Source: Clytia hemisphaerica
Lineage: Eukaryota > Cnidaria > Hydrozoa > Leptothecata > Clytiidae
Assembly: GCA_902728285.1 (NCBI GenBank)
Contig: CACVBU010000726.1
Location: 310,001 to 374,000, forward strand
Direction of reading: 5' to 3'
Length of the DNA stretch: 64,000 nt
Position numbers and translations under genes: made by a program. Shown here in pieces: positions 13,637 through 25,400 of the stretch (its first letter is position 1; each line of letters begins with the position of its first letter). The notes below the pieces were generated by a model. The model was not told where the DNA came from and did not search any database. It saw nothing but the letters and a program-made list of their open reading frames with translations.

Positions 13637-14063
13637 CATACCGTGAAGTCGGATAACTTGCATCAGTGGAGGGAAACTTGTATAGCCATCAAATGACTGA
13701 CCAATCAAAGCAGGAAAATTTCAAAACAAATGAACTACGCAGCTTTGCTCGCAGCTTTACTCTACCGTTTTTGTTTTTATTTAACTTTGTATTTTAATGA
13801 CTAGCCAGGTCATTCATTTGAGGGCTATGCATGTTTGCCTCCACTGATGCAAGTTACCCAATAGACCTTTTTTCAAAGAGGCCACCCTGTTGAATAATTA
13901 TGTAGTCCAGCAGAAAAACAATGATAAAACCATGCAGAATTATTAAAATATGCATGATACAGTAATTATGCATGGCTCTATCATTGTTTTTATGGCTGGA
14001 ATACATAATTATTCAACAGGATGTCCTCTTTGAAAAAAGGTCTATCTCACGACACGGTATGAT
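13637..14063. repeat. Compound inverted-repeat element carrying an inserted MITE
   Basis: ATACCGTG at 13638 and CACGGTAT near 14060 form outer inverted ends. Inside, ACTTGCATCAGTGGAGG (about 13655) is inverted as CCTCCACTGATGCAAGT (about 13841-13857), giving a hairpin of about 200 bp. The TA-flanked MITE 13862-14044 lies between this hairpin and the right outer end. Confidence 0.5.
13862..14044. mobile_element. 183-bp TA-flanked MITE, TAGACC family
   Basis: The two halves are inverted copies over about 45 bp at the ends (TAGACCTTTTTTCAAAGAGG, then CCTGTTGAATAATTATGTA). A TA dinucleotide sits at each boundary, the Tc1/mariner-type signature. The same TAGACC terminus recurs in the element at 39848-40028. 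Confidence 0.7.
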
Positions 14064-14779
14064 TTAGATCCTTCCCATCCCTGCCTGTCTGGGACAGATT
14101 AAAACTTTATAGAACACTGCAATAAAGGAGTGGTTGAAGCAAGGGCCACCAAGCAAGGTTATGATTGTTCATTGGGAAGGTTTGCCAGTATGAAATTTGG
14201 CAATTTGAGTCAAATCATATACATTCAAATAAAATTTTCTGTGATTAGTTTCAGTAAAAATAAAAGAAAAAAAATTGTAAACCAGCTGATATTTTGACAA
14301 CTGAAATACAAGAAAATTATTTGAATATGAATGAAGTATATATAAAAGTAATTGAAAACATACACCTTAAAGTAAATATATAAGAATCATTTTCAAACTT
14401 GAACAGACATGAAATTCTCACCCAATCTTGAAGTTAATCATGTAACCAACTTTTTCATGTTTCGTCATGTTTATGTTTTTGAAACTTTCCAAATTCGCCT
14501 CAAAATTGGCGCTGAGGGGAATGGACCAATGAAATGCCTTCCTAGAGCATCACGTGGGTTTTAAATTCTGAATGACCCGGACTTCTTCAATATTTCGGAA
14601 GTTGTTTATAGCGGGACTCGAGGAACAAGAGCCGCTGCACCCACTAACGTACTCTCTGAACCCTGAACCGAGTGTATCTCTTCTCACGTTTATCGTTTCG
14701 TAACGTAAGTACGGCAATGAATTTTGAAATTAGCCGTAGGTAGATACTGGGGTCTGTGTACAGATATGAAGGTAATACC

Positions 14780-15600
14780 GAGTTTATGTATATGAGGATA
14801 TCGAGGGCGACGGTAAGAGAAATGATATAAAACAAAGTTGATAATTGATGTACGGCTCTATATCACCTTTGCTCACCTAAACAGACGACGGTACCGTCAT
14901 CAAGCAAGGTGGACGGTGATTTTGGAGGCATGTCAACTTTGCTTTATACCGTCCTCCTCGATTTATCTCGAATACATAAACTCGCTAAAAGATCGATGGA
15001 GAATCAATGCCTTTTGTTCTATTCTGATTTATCATCGGAAGCAACAGCTGTTTGGTTGCTTTGGGAATAAGATGATTAATTTTGGGTATACTCGTGGGAA
15101 TATTTAAGATGAATGAAAAGACATTACATTTTTAACAAGTATATACAGAGTGGATAGCAAAGATTTCGTTCACAACGCAGTGTCCTACAACATCTTCCAT
15201 ATTGCAATGGACCCGCTCAATCACTTCCAGTTCAACCACCACCCCGACAACTGGATGCACCTCAAGAATCGGTGGTACAACATCAATTCATGTGGTGCCA
15301 ACTCAACGGTGACTAAGCTACTCGCGAACTGAAACAATGTTACGAAAAGTGTGCCGGACATTTCTATCCAATAAAAACCTCGTTCCCTGCCCTGCATACT
15401 AGAGGAAGGAAGGAAGATGGTACGAAGCAAAGTGGACATGTCGCCAAAATCACCGTCAACTTTGCTCGACTACGGTAAAAAACACCAAAGTATCAACAGT
15501 CATCTGTTTAGGTGAGTAAAGTAGCGACTTTGTTTTGCATGGATTTCACTTACCTTCGCCCTCGACATCCTATGATACATAATCTCGAGATCTAAAGAGT
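14780..15600. mobile_element. 0.8-kb element with long imperfect inverted arms
   Basis: The arms 14780-14965 and about 15405-15600 are inverted copies. Blocks shared in opposite orientation include ATCGAGGGCGACGGTAAG, CTCACCTAAACAGACGAC and ACCGTCATCAAGCAAGGTGG-type sequence. Part of its centre (14993-15150) occurs again at 38952-39056 in a lipoxygenase intron, so the centre or the whole element is a dispersed repeat. No significant coding sequence. Confidence 0.6.
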
Positions 15601-15936
15601 TAGAAGCTTGTTCATAGCTTGTTGGATAGCTTAGAGTCTCCTCTTTCTTTTAGGCACCTTTGGCGCCGCCCGACTTAAAGGGTGTTAAACGGAATTTGTC
15701 TATTTGCTATGAAAAATTTGCTCAAAGTTCCGGCAGATCTACTTCCAACCACCCGCAGTCTAAATACTAATAAAGGTATTAACGCGACTATTTTCAAACG
15801 AGAAATATAAAGAAAAATACAGAAAAATATAGAAACAAGCCTCGAAACAAGCTATATTTACAATTTCATGGGTGAAACTCAATGACAGAAAAACATATAA
15901 ACAAACTAAACTCTATTTTACAAAATATGTTTGGAG

Positions 15937-16447
15937 TACTTTAATGGGATACATTTTCGTGGGGATTAAATTTCGCTGTAGAGCTCATAATTTTGACAAT
16001 ATTTTCACGATTTTGTGACTTTTACTGCCAAATCATGCATGTTGGTAGACGATCCTATCGAATAATTTAGGAGAGGCGTGATAAATTCGGGTGGAGTAAG
16101 CAGTGGCGGAGATGTTTACAGTGTTTTGTTCCAAAACTCTACCGCCACTATTTTTCCTGTAAACCGCCCTTACGCCCTAACTCTTTCCCGCGTTTACTAC
16201 TGACCTCTAAACGGACGATAGCATCGTCTAGCATGTTGGTTGTTGCAATACACATTATTAACGCTTCTTTGATGCCAGTAAACATTTGAAAAGTAGTTTA
16301 TTTGACATTTTTTAGTTTTGTTTAAAAATATTTCTGCAGATAAGGCCTTTACAATTTTCCATTTGCGACTTAATTTCGCGGATGACAACCCCAAATCCGC
16401 GAAATCCGTGAAATTTAACACTCGCGAAATTTCATCCCATTAAAGTA
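15937..16447. mobile_element. TA-flanked MITE, TACTTTAATGGGAT family (copy 1)
   Basis: The left end TACTTTAATGGGAT and right end ATCCCATTAAAGTA are inverted complements including the TA. Subterminal sequence is rich in TTTCGCGG / CCGCGAAA. It shares its right two thirds with the 308-bp copy at 62270-62577, including TTATTTGACAT and the CCGCGAAATCCG block. It ends only about 18 bp from the stop codon of the MFS gene, so it probably overlaps that gene's 3' untranslated region. Confidence 0.75.
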
Positions 16448-16464
16448 GGTAAAACGAATAAAGA

Positions 16465-18065
16465 TCAGTCTTTAATTTTTCGAAGAAATCTATTCTTCCT
16501 GAGCAATAAGATGAAAGCAATGATGAAACAACAAAGTATGAGGACGGTGAACCATTCGAAGCTTTGCTGATAAATGAAAGAAGCTGTAAAGAAGCCTGTA
16601 CAGCAACATACTTTTGCAACAATATAGCGATGCGATTCCACGTAACTCTTGGAATTAACAGGTACTAATGAGAATAATAACCACTTGGAATAAACTGTCG
16701 AACCGAAGCCAAAAATGATGTTTAATCCAAGACAGGACTCAAACAAAGCCATTTTCAATGCTTGTGAATTAATTGGTATCTGAATTGAAATATTGAGCAA
16801 GCTCAATTCCATTGCTGCTAATGAGAAGCATGAGATGAAAAGGAAATAGAAGATGTATCTTCCTTTGAGAGTACGCTGTTGGAATAAGAACATCACTGTA
16901 CTGAAGATGATAGCACCAATGCAAGTTAAGGTGCTCACTCTAGTGATTGACCAAGAGAAATTATAAAGACCAACCATATTGATGATGACTTCCATTAAGG
17001 AGTATACAAACCCAAGGAAACCATCTGGAAGGATAATGGATAACAAGTTAATATTGGTGACAGTGTCCATTAAAGACCATAATCGCTCACCAGAGTGTCC
17101 ATCACCTTTTGTTGTACTGTTTTCCTGCTTAAACCTTTTAATAAATATCTGATAGCCAGATTCTTTAGTCAAGTCAGTGACATTGATAAATGCCAGTATA
17201 GCATACAGCAATAATACAATGGATAAGACCAAGCCCACACAATTGTATTGGTTAATTTCAATGGGACCAATATGAAATTGAACATCAGTGAAAAGGGCTG
17301 GAGTAGATGGTGCAATAGCATAGACGAGTGATGCAGAAATGTGATAGATGGATAAAACTTTTCCAAGTTCATCTTTGGTGTAAACTCTCGAGAATTCACC
17401 TGTAAAATAACAAAATTGAAATTTCTTTTGCGATTTTAAAATTCTTGCTATTGTTAGAAAAAGTCGGACTCCTAGGTCCCCTCCTAGGTGGTCCTGAGCA
17501 AAATCATCAAACTTTTTTTCTTCAAATTTCAAGTTTTCTTTTGCTCAGGTTAGGTCAATTATTCACTAAGGGCACAAAAATGAGCAATCTAGAATTTACA
17601 AAACTGAGATTTATTCAAGTATTTCAAAGTTCACCAGATGAATGTAAAGGTAAAAATGTAAAGACACATACCTGACATTGCAGGCTGTATTCCATCAGCC
17701 ATCCCACACAGCCCGCGGGCTAATATTGGAAAATACCTCGAGAAAGGTAAAATATAGATAATATTTCCAGATATTGAAAGCAAAGCACTCATCATTGTAA
17801 TTCGCCTCAGATTTCTTGTTTTGTCCATGTAACGTCCAACAAAGGTGGCAGAAAATGCTGCAGAGAAATACATGATAGCCATAGTAATGGAATAAAACAA
17901 ACGAGCATTTTGAACTTGAAATGTATTTTGGTAATAATAAAGAGCTGACACTGCAACTGAAGAATACTCGAATGCAAAAATACATTTTTGTAAGATACCA
18001 ATAACAGTTGTTCGTCTGCGTTTCGTATACCAAGCTTGTAAAATCTGATCTTCGTTATCCTGCAT
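16465..18065 (-). CDS. Major facilitator superfamily transporter, possibly MFSD8-like
   Basis: Two exons, 18065-17672 and 17399-16465, joined through a split Gly codon (donor GTATGT, acceptor TTACAG), encode 442 residues with about 12 hydrophobic segments, the normal MFS size. An MFS motif A is visible at residues 77-88 (GRYMDKTRNLRR) in the loop after the second membrane segment. The segment ARGLCGMADGIQPAMSGEFS at the exon junction resembles the TM4-TM5 signature of MFSD8/CLN7-type and SPX-MFS-type carriers; this subfamily guess is from memory and weak. No signal peptide. The substrate cannot be read from the sequence. The C-terminus ends in a basic stretch (RKNRFLRKIKD), placing it in the cytosol if the count is 12. 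A MITE begins about 18 bp downstream of the stop. Confidence 0.85.
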
Positions 18066-19441
18066 TGTTATTTAATGCAATCTTCTCTCTTTCTTTTGAA
18101 CTTTGAACATAAGTTTTTACTATAAGTCTGATTAATGCGTGCAGTGCAATCAAATCAATAAAGATATGTATGACTATCACTCTAGTAATTTCTTTTGTTT
18201 TTGAGATGATTATCAGTCATAAAAACCGTCTAAAAAGGATCCTTTTGAAATAAAAAAACTCGGTATCTGTCTTGGTATCTACATTATATACAGAACATTT
18301 ACCTGTCGACCACACTCTATAGTAAAAAATTAATGATACGATTTCTTTACAAACGTTAAAATTGTCTCTAATTAATTTAAGTAAGGCTGGCGACTCTAAT
18401 ACTCATACTTTTGTCGGAAGTGATTATGGCAAAATACTTGTTAGAAAATTATTTTTGGACTATATCGAAGGAGTTCTTTTGAGAAGCACATAGACAAAGA
18501 AGTCTCTCTCACGGTCTGTATCTTTATATTCACTGGTTGATGGACTATCCTGTGGCATGGAGGGGGGGGATAATGCTACTCTCTACCCTTGCCAACGTAC
18601 CGACGGCAAGTGTGCCTCTGAAGTTCGAAAAATGGACCCTACGTGGGACTCGTTTCTTTTCGAAAAAAGTGACCCTGAATGGGACTACAGTAAAACTCAA
18701 ATTTTCTTAAAATATTCTACAAAATATCCAAAAAAGTACCATTCAAGGGACTGATTTTTCTATTCAGGTGTTTTTACGGCCCTACGTGGGACTGGTGGAG
18801 GTGGCACATCCCGTACCCCTTTTTGCCTGCAGATATCTCCCCCCAGGCCCTGTGGAAGATAAACTGATAAATAATTCGTTGACTTTTGTTTGATTTGCTT
18901 ATGAACAATGCATTTTTTTGATAGGCTTTTATACTCTGCCGCTAAGTGATTTAAGTTTTTCGGTTCAGTATAAAAGAGACAAAAAGTCCTATAACATGCA
19001 CATGTCAGAAGCACAAATAAAACGGCCAGACCAAAAAATCGACAAGTGCAGTTTTTTTGATTATTTTTTATTCGACTTAACAGTCCAAAAACTGTAGTCA
19101 TAAGATTTAATGTTATTGTCAATCAAAGTGCGAATGACGTTGGAGAAATTGATCAGGTAACGACACACCTTTTAATGTCGAGTAAAGTGATATGATGGGA
19201 AAACTAAATGTCATGAACTATTATATTTATTCAGTGCAAAGTTACTTATTATTGTCAAAACAGCAACAATATTGATGTTCCCTACTCACCACATATATAA
19301 TAAATTACTGAAACTTATGACCGAAGAGTTCCACAAATTTGGAGACAAGGTCAGTGAAACACAAAAGAGTTGGGGTTTGAGGTAACCGATTATATTAGAG
19401 ATTACAACAATCAATGAAAGACGAGAGAGAGAACTGCTACA
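18066..19441. other. Intergenic stretch between MFS gene and orphan gene
   Basis: Contains the dispersed repeat at 18555-18850. No other structure is supported: no convincing exon with splice signals was found on either strand. It should contain the promoter of the MFS gene (left end) and of the 19442 gene (right end). Confidence 0.5.
18555..18850. repeat. Dispersed repeat, copy 1 (CCCTACGTGGGACT family)
   Basis: Several internal variants of CCCTACGTGGGACT occur. The segment with GGGACTGATTTTTCTATTC, GTTTTTACG, GTGGAGGTG and CCGTACCCCTTTTTGCC recurs in the same order at 59760-59895. The C-run (TCTCCCCCCA) is in the same place in both copies. Confidence 0.65.
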
Positions 19442-19990
19442 ATGTTACCAGTGTTATCCACAACTTCATTACGAACGACCACCAAAGATGGGTATGATTA
19501 TTCTAAACAAATCAAGAATGCTTGCCAAAAGAATCGACAAGAACATCAATTGCTCACCAAACAATTGAAAGGAATGAAACGGATCACAGATGAGAACATT
19601 TCAACGACCAACTTCACCATCAGAAAATTGACATTGTCAAAATCTCTCTCCTCACCTCCATGTTTAACTTCGACAATCAGTAGCAAACCTTTCTTTAATA
19701 GAGACTCACTTTCAGTTCCATCCTACCAGAGACAACGTTCCTCCACATTGCAGACTGGAAAGGAATCGCATACTGCAATTTCACGGCCGTCAAATATTAC
19801 ACATGGTAATAGACAATATTTGAGAAAAGATACAGTCAAACTCAGATCCTCGACCACAAGTTCTCACACGAAACCTATGACATCGGCTACAAGTCGTTTG
19901 TTATACTATGAAGACAAGCAAGAAGTAAGGTTGCGATCAACATCTTTACCTCCACTCAGACAAGCTGCCACAAAGAGTAAAACAACTTAA
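19442..19990 (+). CDS. Uncharacterised basic, Ser/Thr-rich protein (182 residues, single exon)
   Basis: An ATG-initiated open frame of 182 codons, long for this AT-rich, stop-rich DNA. I do not recognise the family. Composition is strongly biased: Ser and Thr make up roughly a third of residues, Lys/Arg are frequent and acids few, suggesting an intrinsically disordered, basic protein. The only part with helix-like, charged character is residues about 15-55 (DYSKQIKNACQKNRQEHQ, then KQLKGMKRITDEN). No signal peptide, membrane segment or zinc pattern. A SLSSPP-type proline/serine patch is near residue 70. The 1.2 kb on either side has no other gene; a long inverted-repeat element begins 114 bp downstream. 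It could be a real fast-evolving gene or a chance frame. Confidence 0.45.
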   Translation: MLPVLSTTSLRTTTKDGYDYSKQIKNACQKNRQEHQLLTKQLKGMKRITDENISTTNFTIRKLTLSKSLSSPPCLTSTISSKPFFNRDSLSVPSYQRQRSSTLQTGKESHTAISRPSNITHGNRQYLRKDTVKLRSSTTSSHTKPMTSATSRLLYYEDKQEVRLRSTSLPPLRQAATKSKTT

Positions 19991-20103
19991 TTGGACAAGA
20001 GGAACGAAAGTATATTAATTGGACTTGAATAAGCTAATCGTCTTAATTTCTATGAATTTTTGTTTTTTGAGCAAATTTGTTTAATTATTCTTCCCCTATA
20101 TAA

Positions 20104-22279
20104 TTAGGGGGGGGGTCCAAAATTACACTTTTTGAGTTTAACCATCTTTTTTAAATTAATTTTTCATGCTGATTCCGAATTTGAAATCCGTTTTTCCATA
20201 TCTCTTACCACTGAGCGGCTACCGGAGACCCTTTTTTCGGAAAACCGCCCAAAACCACTAAAAGTCAATTTTTTTGAAATTTTCCATTATGAATAGCTTT
20301 CTAGTGATGTGATATCTTTTTTAACTCAGTTTTTCATGCTGATTCCGAATCTGAAATTCATTTTGTCATAGCTCTCACCCTTGGCCTGGTATAGGAGGCT
20401 GTTTTTTTACTAAAATCTTCGAATCAAAGGAAAATTGATAATTTGAAAATGTTTGAATTTGAATGAACTTTGAATGAAAAATTTAATGGTAACAACTTGT
20501 TTTAGATCAGATTTTCATGCTGATTCCGATTTTCAAATCAGTTTTTGCCCATGGCCTGCTACGGGGCCGGCTACATGAGGTTCCTTATTCAGAAAATATC
20601 GCAAAAATGTACTGAAATGAAAATTTTCTTAAGGAGATTCTTGTACTTGGATTCCATTTATCAAAACATCTGGTTATACATTCCTTGTTACAAAGAGTTT
20701 TGAGTACTTTATGCAATGATGCAACGATGCAACCCTATGAACTGAGCTGCTTTTAATTTGTCTGCTTAGAATATAATCAAAGATGTAAAAATCAAATTGG
20801 TAAAAATATCTTGAGCTAGTAAACTTCTTCCAAATGCAATGATTGACCGCATTGGACATTCAAAAGTTGATATTGGCTTTAACAAGCCGTATATCATTGT
20901 TTGAAAGGTTAAGTTACAATGAAAATCATAGGGATGTATAAACCTTATACCGAATAGATAGAATCTAAAAATTCTACATTCGAATAGTTGTTTATTGAAC
21001 CAATCAAAAGGCGCTATTGTTTTATCCATCCCTTAAATACTTGCTTGAATAGATTTGAAGAACTAATGCTTTTTAAAAATAAATCAGACCTTAAGCTGCT
21101 GATTTAATTACAATATCATTGGTGTCCATTATTAAGGACTTACACAAATATGGCTATCTGTTCAAACAAGGGTTCTTTGAAAAGTTAATTAGAAAATAGT
21201 TTTGAGAAATTAAATTATCTTGTGAACTTCTAAGTATTAAAGCGTCCCTCCTTTCCAGTGAGACAACCATGTAAATGCTTTCATATTGGTCCATTTATTT
21301 GGAAGTTACTTTTTAGGAATAGGTTATATTTCTTAAACATTGGTATCTTTCAATAGATTCACTATAAACCTGTTCTTATATGCCTTGTTTGAATTAAAAT
21401 TATTTGAAAAATTCCATATTAGCTATCTGTATAGCCTAGTGATTTTAGTTGATTTAACTAATTTAACTAATTTAAGTGATTTAACTTACCCCTTAAATGA
21501 TTAAGGCTTTAACAATTATCAACTTTTCAATGTTCAATTAATTTAGGGAATCATTGTATTTGAAAGGAGTTCACTAGCTCAAGATAGTTTAAACGAGATT
21601 CTAAGCAGGATGAATTTTGCCTTGTGACTAGTGGAGCAGATAAATTAATAGCAGCAATACAAAGGGTTAGCTCATTGGATAAAGATAAAGTACTCAAGAT
21701 GACGATGCCGATGAATGTATAACATTAGCCAAGTGTCAAAAAGCCACAGACAAACTAAAAGCTTAGAAATATCCTTTCAATAATATTGATTTTTGCACAT
21801 TTTTTGCAATATTTTCTGAATAAGGAACCTCATGTAGCCGGCCCCATAGCAGGTCAGTGGCCGGAAATATGCAGAAACTAATTTTAAATTTGAAATCAGC
21901 ATGAAAACTTAATCTAAAACAAGTAGTTATCATTAAATTTTTTCAAAGTTCATTCAAAGTGAAACATTTTCAAATTATCAATTTTCCTTAGTTTCGAAGA
22001 TTTTAGTAAAAAAACAGCCTCCTATACCAGGCCGAGGGTGAGAGCTATGACAAAAAGAATTTCAGATTCAGAATCAGCGTGAAAAACTGATTTAAAAAAG
22101 ATATCACATCACTAGAAAGCTATTCATAATGGAAAATTTCAAAAAAATTTACTTTTAGTGGTTTTGGGCGGTTTTCCGAAAAAAGGGTCTCCTGTAGCCG
22201 CCCAGGGGTAAAAGATATGGAAAAATGGATTTCAAATTCGGAATCAGCATGAAAAATCATTTTTGGACCCCCCCCCTAA
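20104..22279. mobile_element. 2.2-kb element with about 500-bp inverted arms, TTAGGGGGGG ends
   Basis: Arms 20104-20650 and about 21790-22279 are inverted copies with scattered substitutions. Both contain three spaced blocks of CATGCTGATTCCGA(A/T)T followed by a CCATA(T/G)CTCT-like stretch and a GGCTAC/GTAGCC block. That makes each arm internally a degenerate triple repeat of about 180 bp. The ends are TTAGGGGG and CCCCCTAA with ATAA flanking both sides, a candidate 4-bp target duplication. The 1.1-kb centre has no credible transposase; its longest open frames are under 90 codons. Confidence 0.7.
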
Positions 22280-22434
22280 ATAATGTGTTGACTGCATACA
22301 AAAACGAATTTGAATTTATGAAAAATTGTACATATCTTTGATTTGCTACTGAATCTGTTAACATCAATTTATGAAATTATAAAATAAATATAGTTTTCCT
22401 TTATATAAACTTTTTAAAGTAAATTCTAAAGTTT

Positions 22435-25400
22435 TCAAATACTGATTGAATTAGGAACAACTCTTGGTGATAGCCATGGGTAAGGATTTCTTCTTCTCAA
22501 GTTCTTCTCATCATTGTCTGTTTGAATCTTTGACAGAGCATTTATGAATCTGCAAAGAAAAATATAAAAAATTGATCAAACCCTCGTAGTGGTCGGAATA
22601 GCTCGAACCCATACAATTTTCTGGATTTCTCAGGATGCTATAGCCAAGAGCTTACAAACAGTGCTTAAATTTTCAGAAGTGAATCGAAGTTTTAGTGGAA
22701 AGAGCTTTATAAGAAAACGAATGGTTGAATAGAATCATTTAGGGCAATAATCTCATAAAATACTTATCAACTATCAATAGATGGCGAAAAAATGTTCCTT
22801 GGGTTTAATGCTTGTGAATTCCAAATTGTTTAGAGCTTAACAATTAACTTGGATTTAAATTTTCAATAGCATACTCAGCAAGGAGAAAGTCCAGGGTATT
22901 TTCTCACAGTAGACGAGTTTTAATAGAATGTTCAAGAGTCTGAGATCCTTAAACTACAAACAGTCTTCTTACCCAAGATAGTGTTCCAATATTTCAGGTT
23001 TGAATTCGTAATTTGTTTCATAATTTCCGATTTTGTTGGTTCCTTGTAAACTTAATGTTCGTCCAAGTTCCATAGTGTCCAAAGTGATATTGACGTCAAA
23101 CAATTTGACCAAGTCCTCTTCGCTGATTGAATCCTGGTCGAAAAAGAGTTTTCAATTATGGTAATGAAGTAATAAACTCCTGGTAAAATATTAGGATTAG
23201 CAGAAGGTAAACTCTGTTTTTAATCACACTTTAAATGCTTGGTTTTATTTTTGTCTTTAAAAATAATTAATCACTATTACCTTATTTGTAGGTGGAGAAC
23301 CTTTGAGGCGGAAAGGGAAGTTCGGTGGATAAGCATATTCATCGTATTGGTTGAAATTTGCGGCTGCGTGAACATTTGTCAAGATGAAAACCAGCGTGCT
23401 TAAGGTCTTGGTTAAATCTTCTATCGTCGTGAATTGGCCATTGCCCCAAACACCCTTCGAACAGAATTTATATGTCAGACTTGATTTAAAGTTAGTCTCA
23501 CTAATTTAAAGAACCCGATTCCCAATCAGGTTAAGGTATGTGTTCACCTTTCTTGACACATTCTCTTTAATAATTGAAAAAATTGAAGAAAATCAGCCAT
23601 GAATTCAAATTACCTTCATTCCTTCTTTAGGGTCACAAAGAAGTTGAGCGAAATTTTGCAATTCGAAATCTTCCTCCACGTTCTTGTCTTCGCCTGAAAG
23701 GAATTAAAAATGTATCTTTTAGATATAAAAAAGACCAACAATAATGACTGAGCGAGAAAATTTCAAACGACCAGGTATAACATAATTTTTCAGGAGAAAT
23801 TTCTGATTCGAAAGTCGAATAATAAAAAATCTAAGAAAATCCAATATATTATCAGGCCTTCCACAGGCTGGGCGCATTGCCGAAGCAAATTGTCATCCGT
23901 GAGTTATCCTAAATTTGGGGTAACCTGTTTCAAGTTTCTTAAAAAGATTCAGAAATTCAACTATTGTATGGACCTACAGTCATTAAGATTTTTAATTCAA
24001 ATTTTATTGAAATTTGAAGATCTCATATAAAATTTACAAACCGAGTTTCTGAACCTCTGAACATCTAAAACATAAAGAGGGTTAGATTTTCCATCACTTT
24101 ACTAACCATAGATAGTTTTGATACATTGCTGAATGTAATTATGGATCGCTTCGAACATTGGTTTTGCGTCTTCGTAATAATGATAATTTGGAAGATTTTT
24201 CACTCCTCGATTCTCGATGTCATTTTCTAACCAGCCTTGATCTTTCAAACTGAATGATTTGTACCTGGAATAAAAATGCGCTTTTTAGTGAAATCAGATT
24301 TAACTACAACAGTTTTTAGTTCTCGATATTCGATGATACAAAACTTCATAAGAACTATTCTTGCTTGACAAAGCAACCTTATTTTTTAGCAAATAAATGG
24401 CTTTTTTGCTATAAATGCAAGCCTGTAATAGGCGTTCTACTTTTTATAGATGAGATTTTTGTAGCTATTTACAAACTTGAAAATGCAATACTATCACTTT
24501 GACGAATTCTATCGTCAACATTCAACATTCTATCTGAAAAAATATTAAATGTATTTAAGGCTGTTCTGCTTAAGTATTTTTCTATCTTGTAAATACTCAA
24601 GATTGACTTTTTGGGCAAAGTATACCTTGTATGACTTTATATCTTCCCTGGTTACTTACTTTTTCAGCATGAGATCGTAGCAATTTTCGAGACCAAAGAC
24701 GAGAATTTTGTTGAATGCACCATTTTCAGCGGTAAGGACTGGCATTCCATCCGTGTTGATATTAAGCAAGAAGATGAAATGTGGTAACATCAATTTATAT
24801 ACAGGATGTGATGGTGAAATTGTGTTGTGAAAACAGGTCACGAAATCTCCAGCCACCAAATGTGTGCCCACTGAAAGAAAGAAGGTTGAATAGAAGCAAA
24901 TGCCTTCATAAGTGAATTTAAAAGACTAGAAATATCAACGGCACCTTTATTACCTGAATATCTTTCACAAGTCCACATTCGGATCAACATTTCTTTCACC
25001 TTTACTGTACCTTGAATAAAGGCATGGGACGCACTTTCTTAATAAAGTGAGTAACAAGTTTACGGTATTAGAATAAGCGTTCGGAATTGTTAGCGTGGGG
25101 CCTTTAAGATTTGCTTTGGCAGGCCCTGGGTTCCGAGTTCGTATAATATAGAGAAAAGCAACACCTACTCAAGTGAGTGACAGGCTCATGATAATTAGAA
25201 TCAGCAACGCCAAACCAAAATTTCGCGTGTAACCAAACTCGCTCTTCGTCGATTGGTGGTGGGTAGAAAACCTGAAAAAGGGAAAAGTCAATATTGCCAT
25301 GCATTTAAAGTTTTATCCGAATTGACCCTCTCAAGAGAAATCATGTATATTGTATACAGATGCTGAGTTCATTTTGAAAGCTTTCAAGTTTTCACTCATT

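Noticed and set aside
18760..19122. - strand open frame with one hydrophobic segment (FFGLAVLFVLL)
   Set aside because: The frame begins at a TTG; the first ATG is further in, and its last third lies within a dispersed repeat (18735-18850). No splice signals or homology support it.
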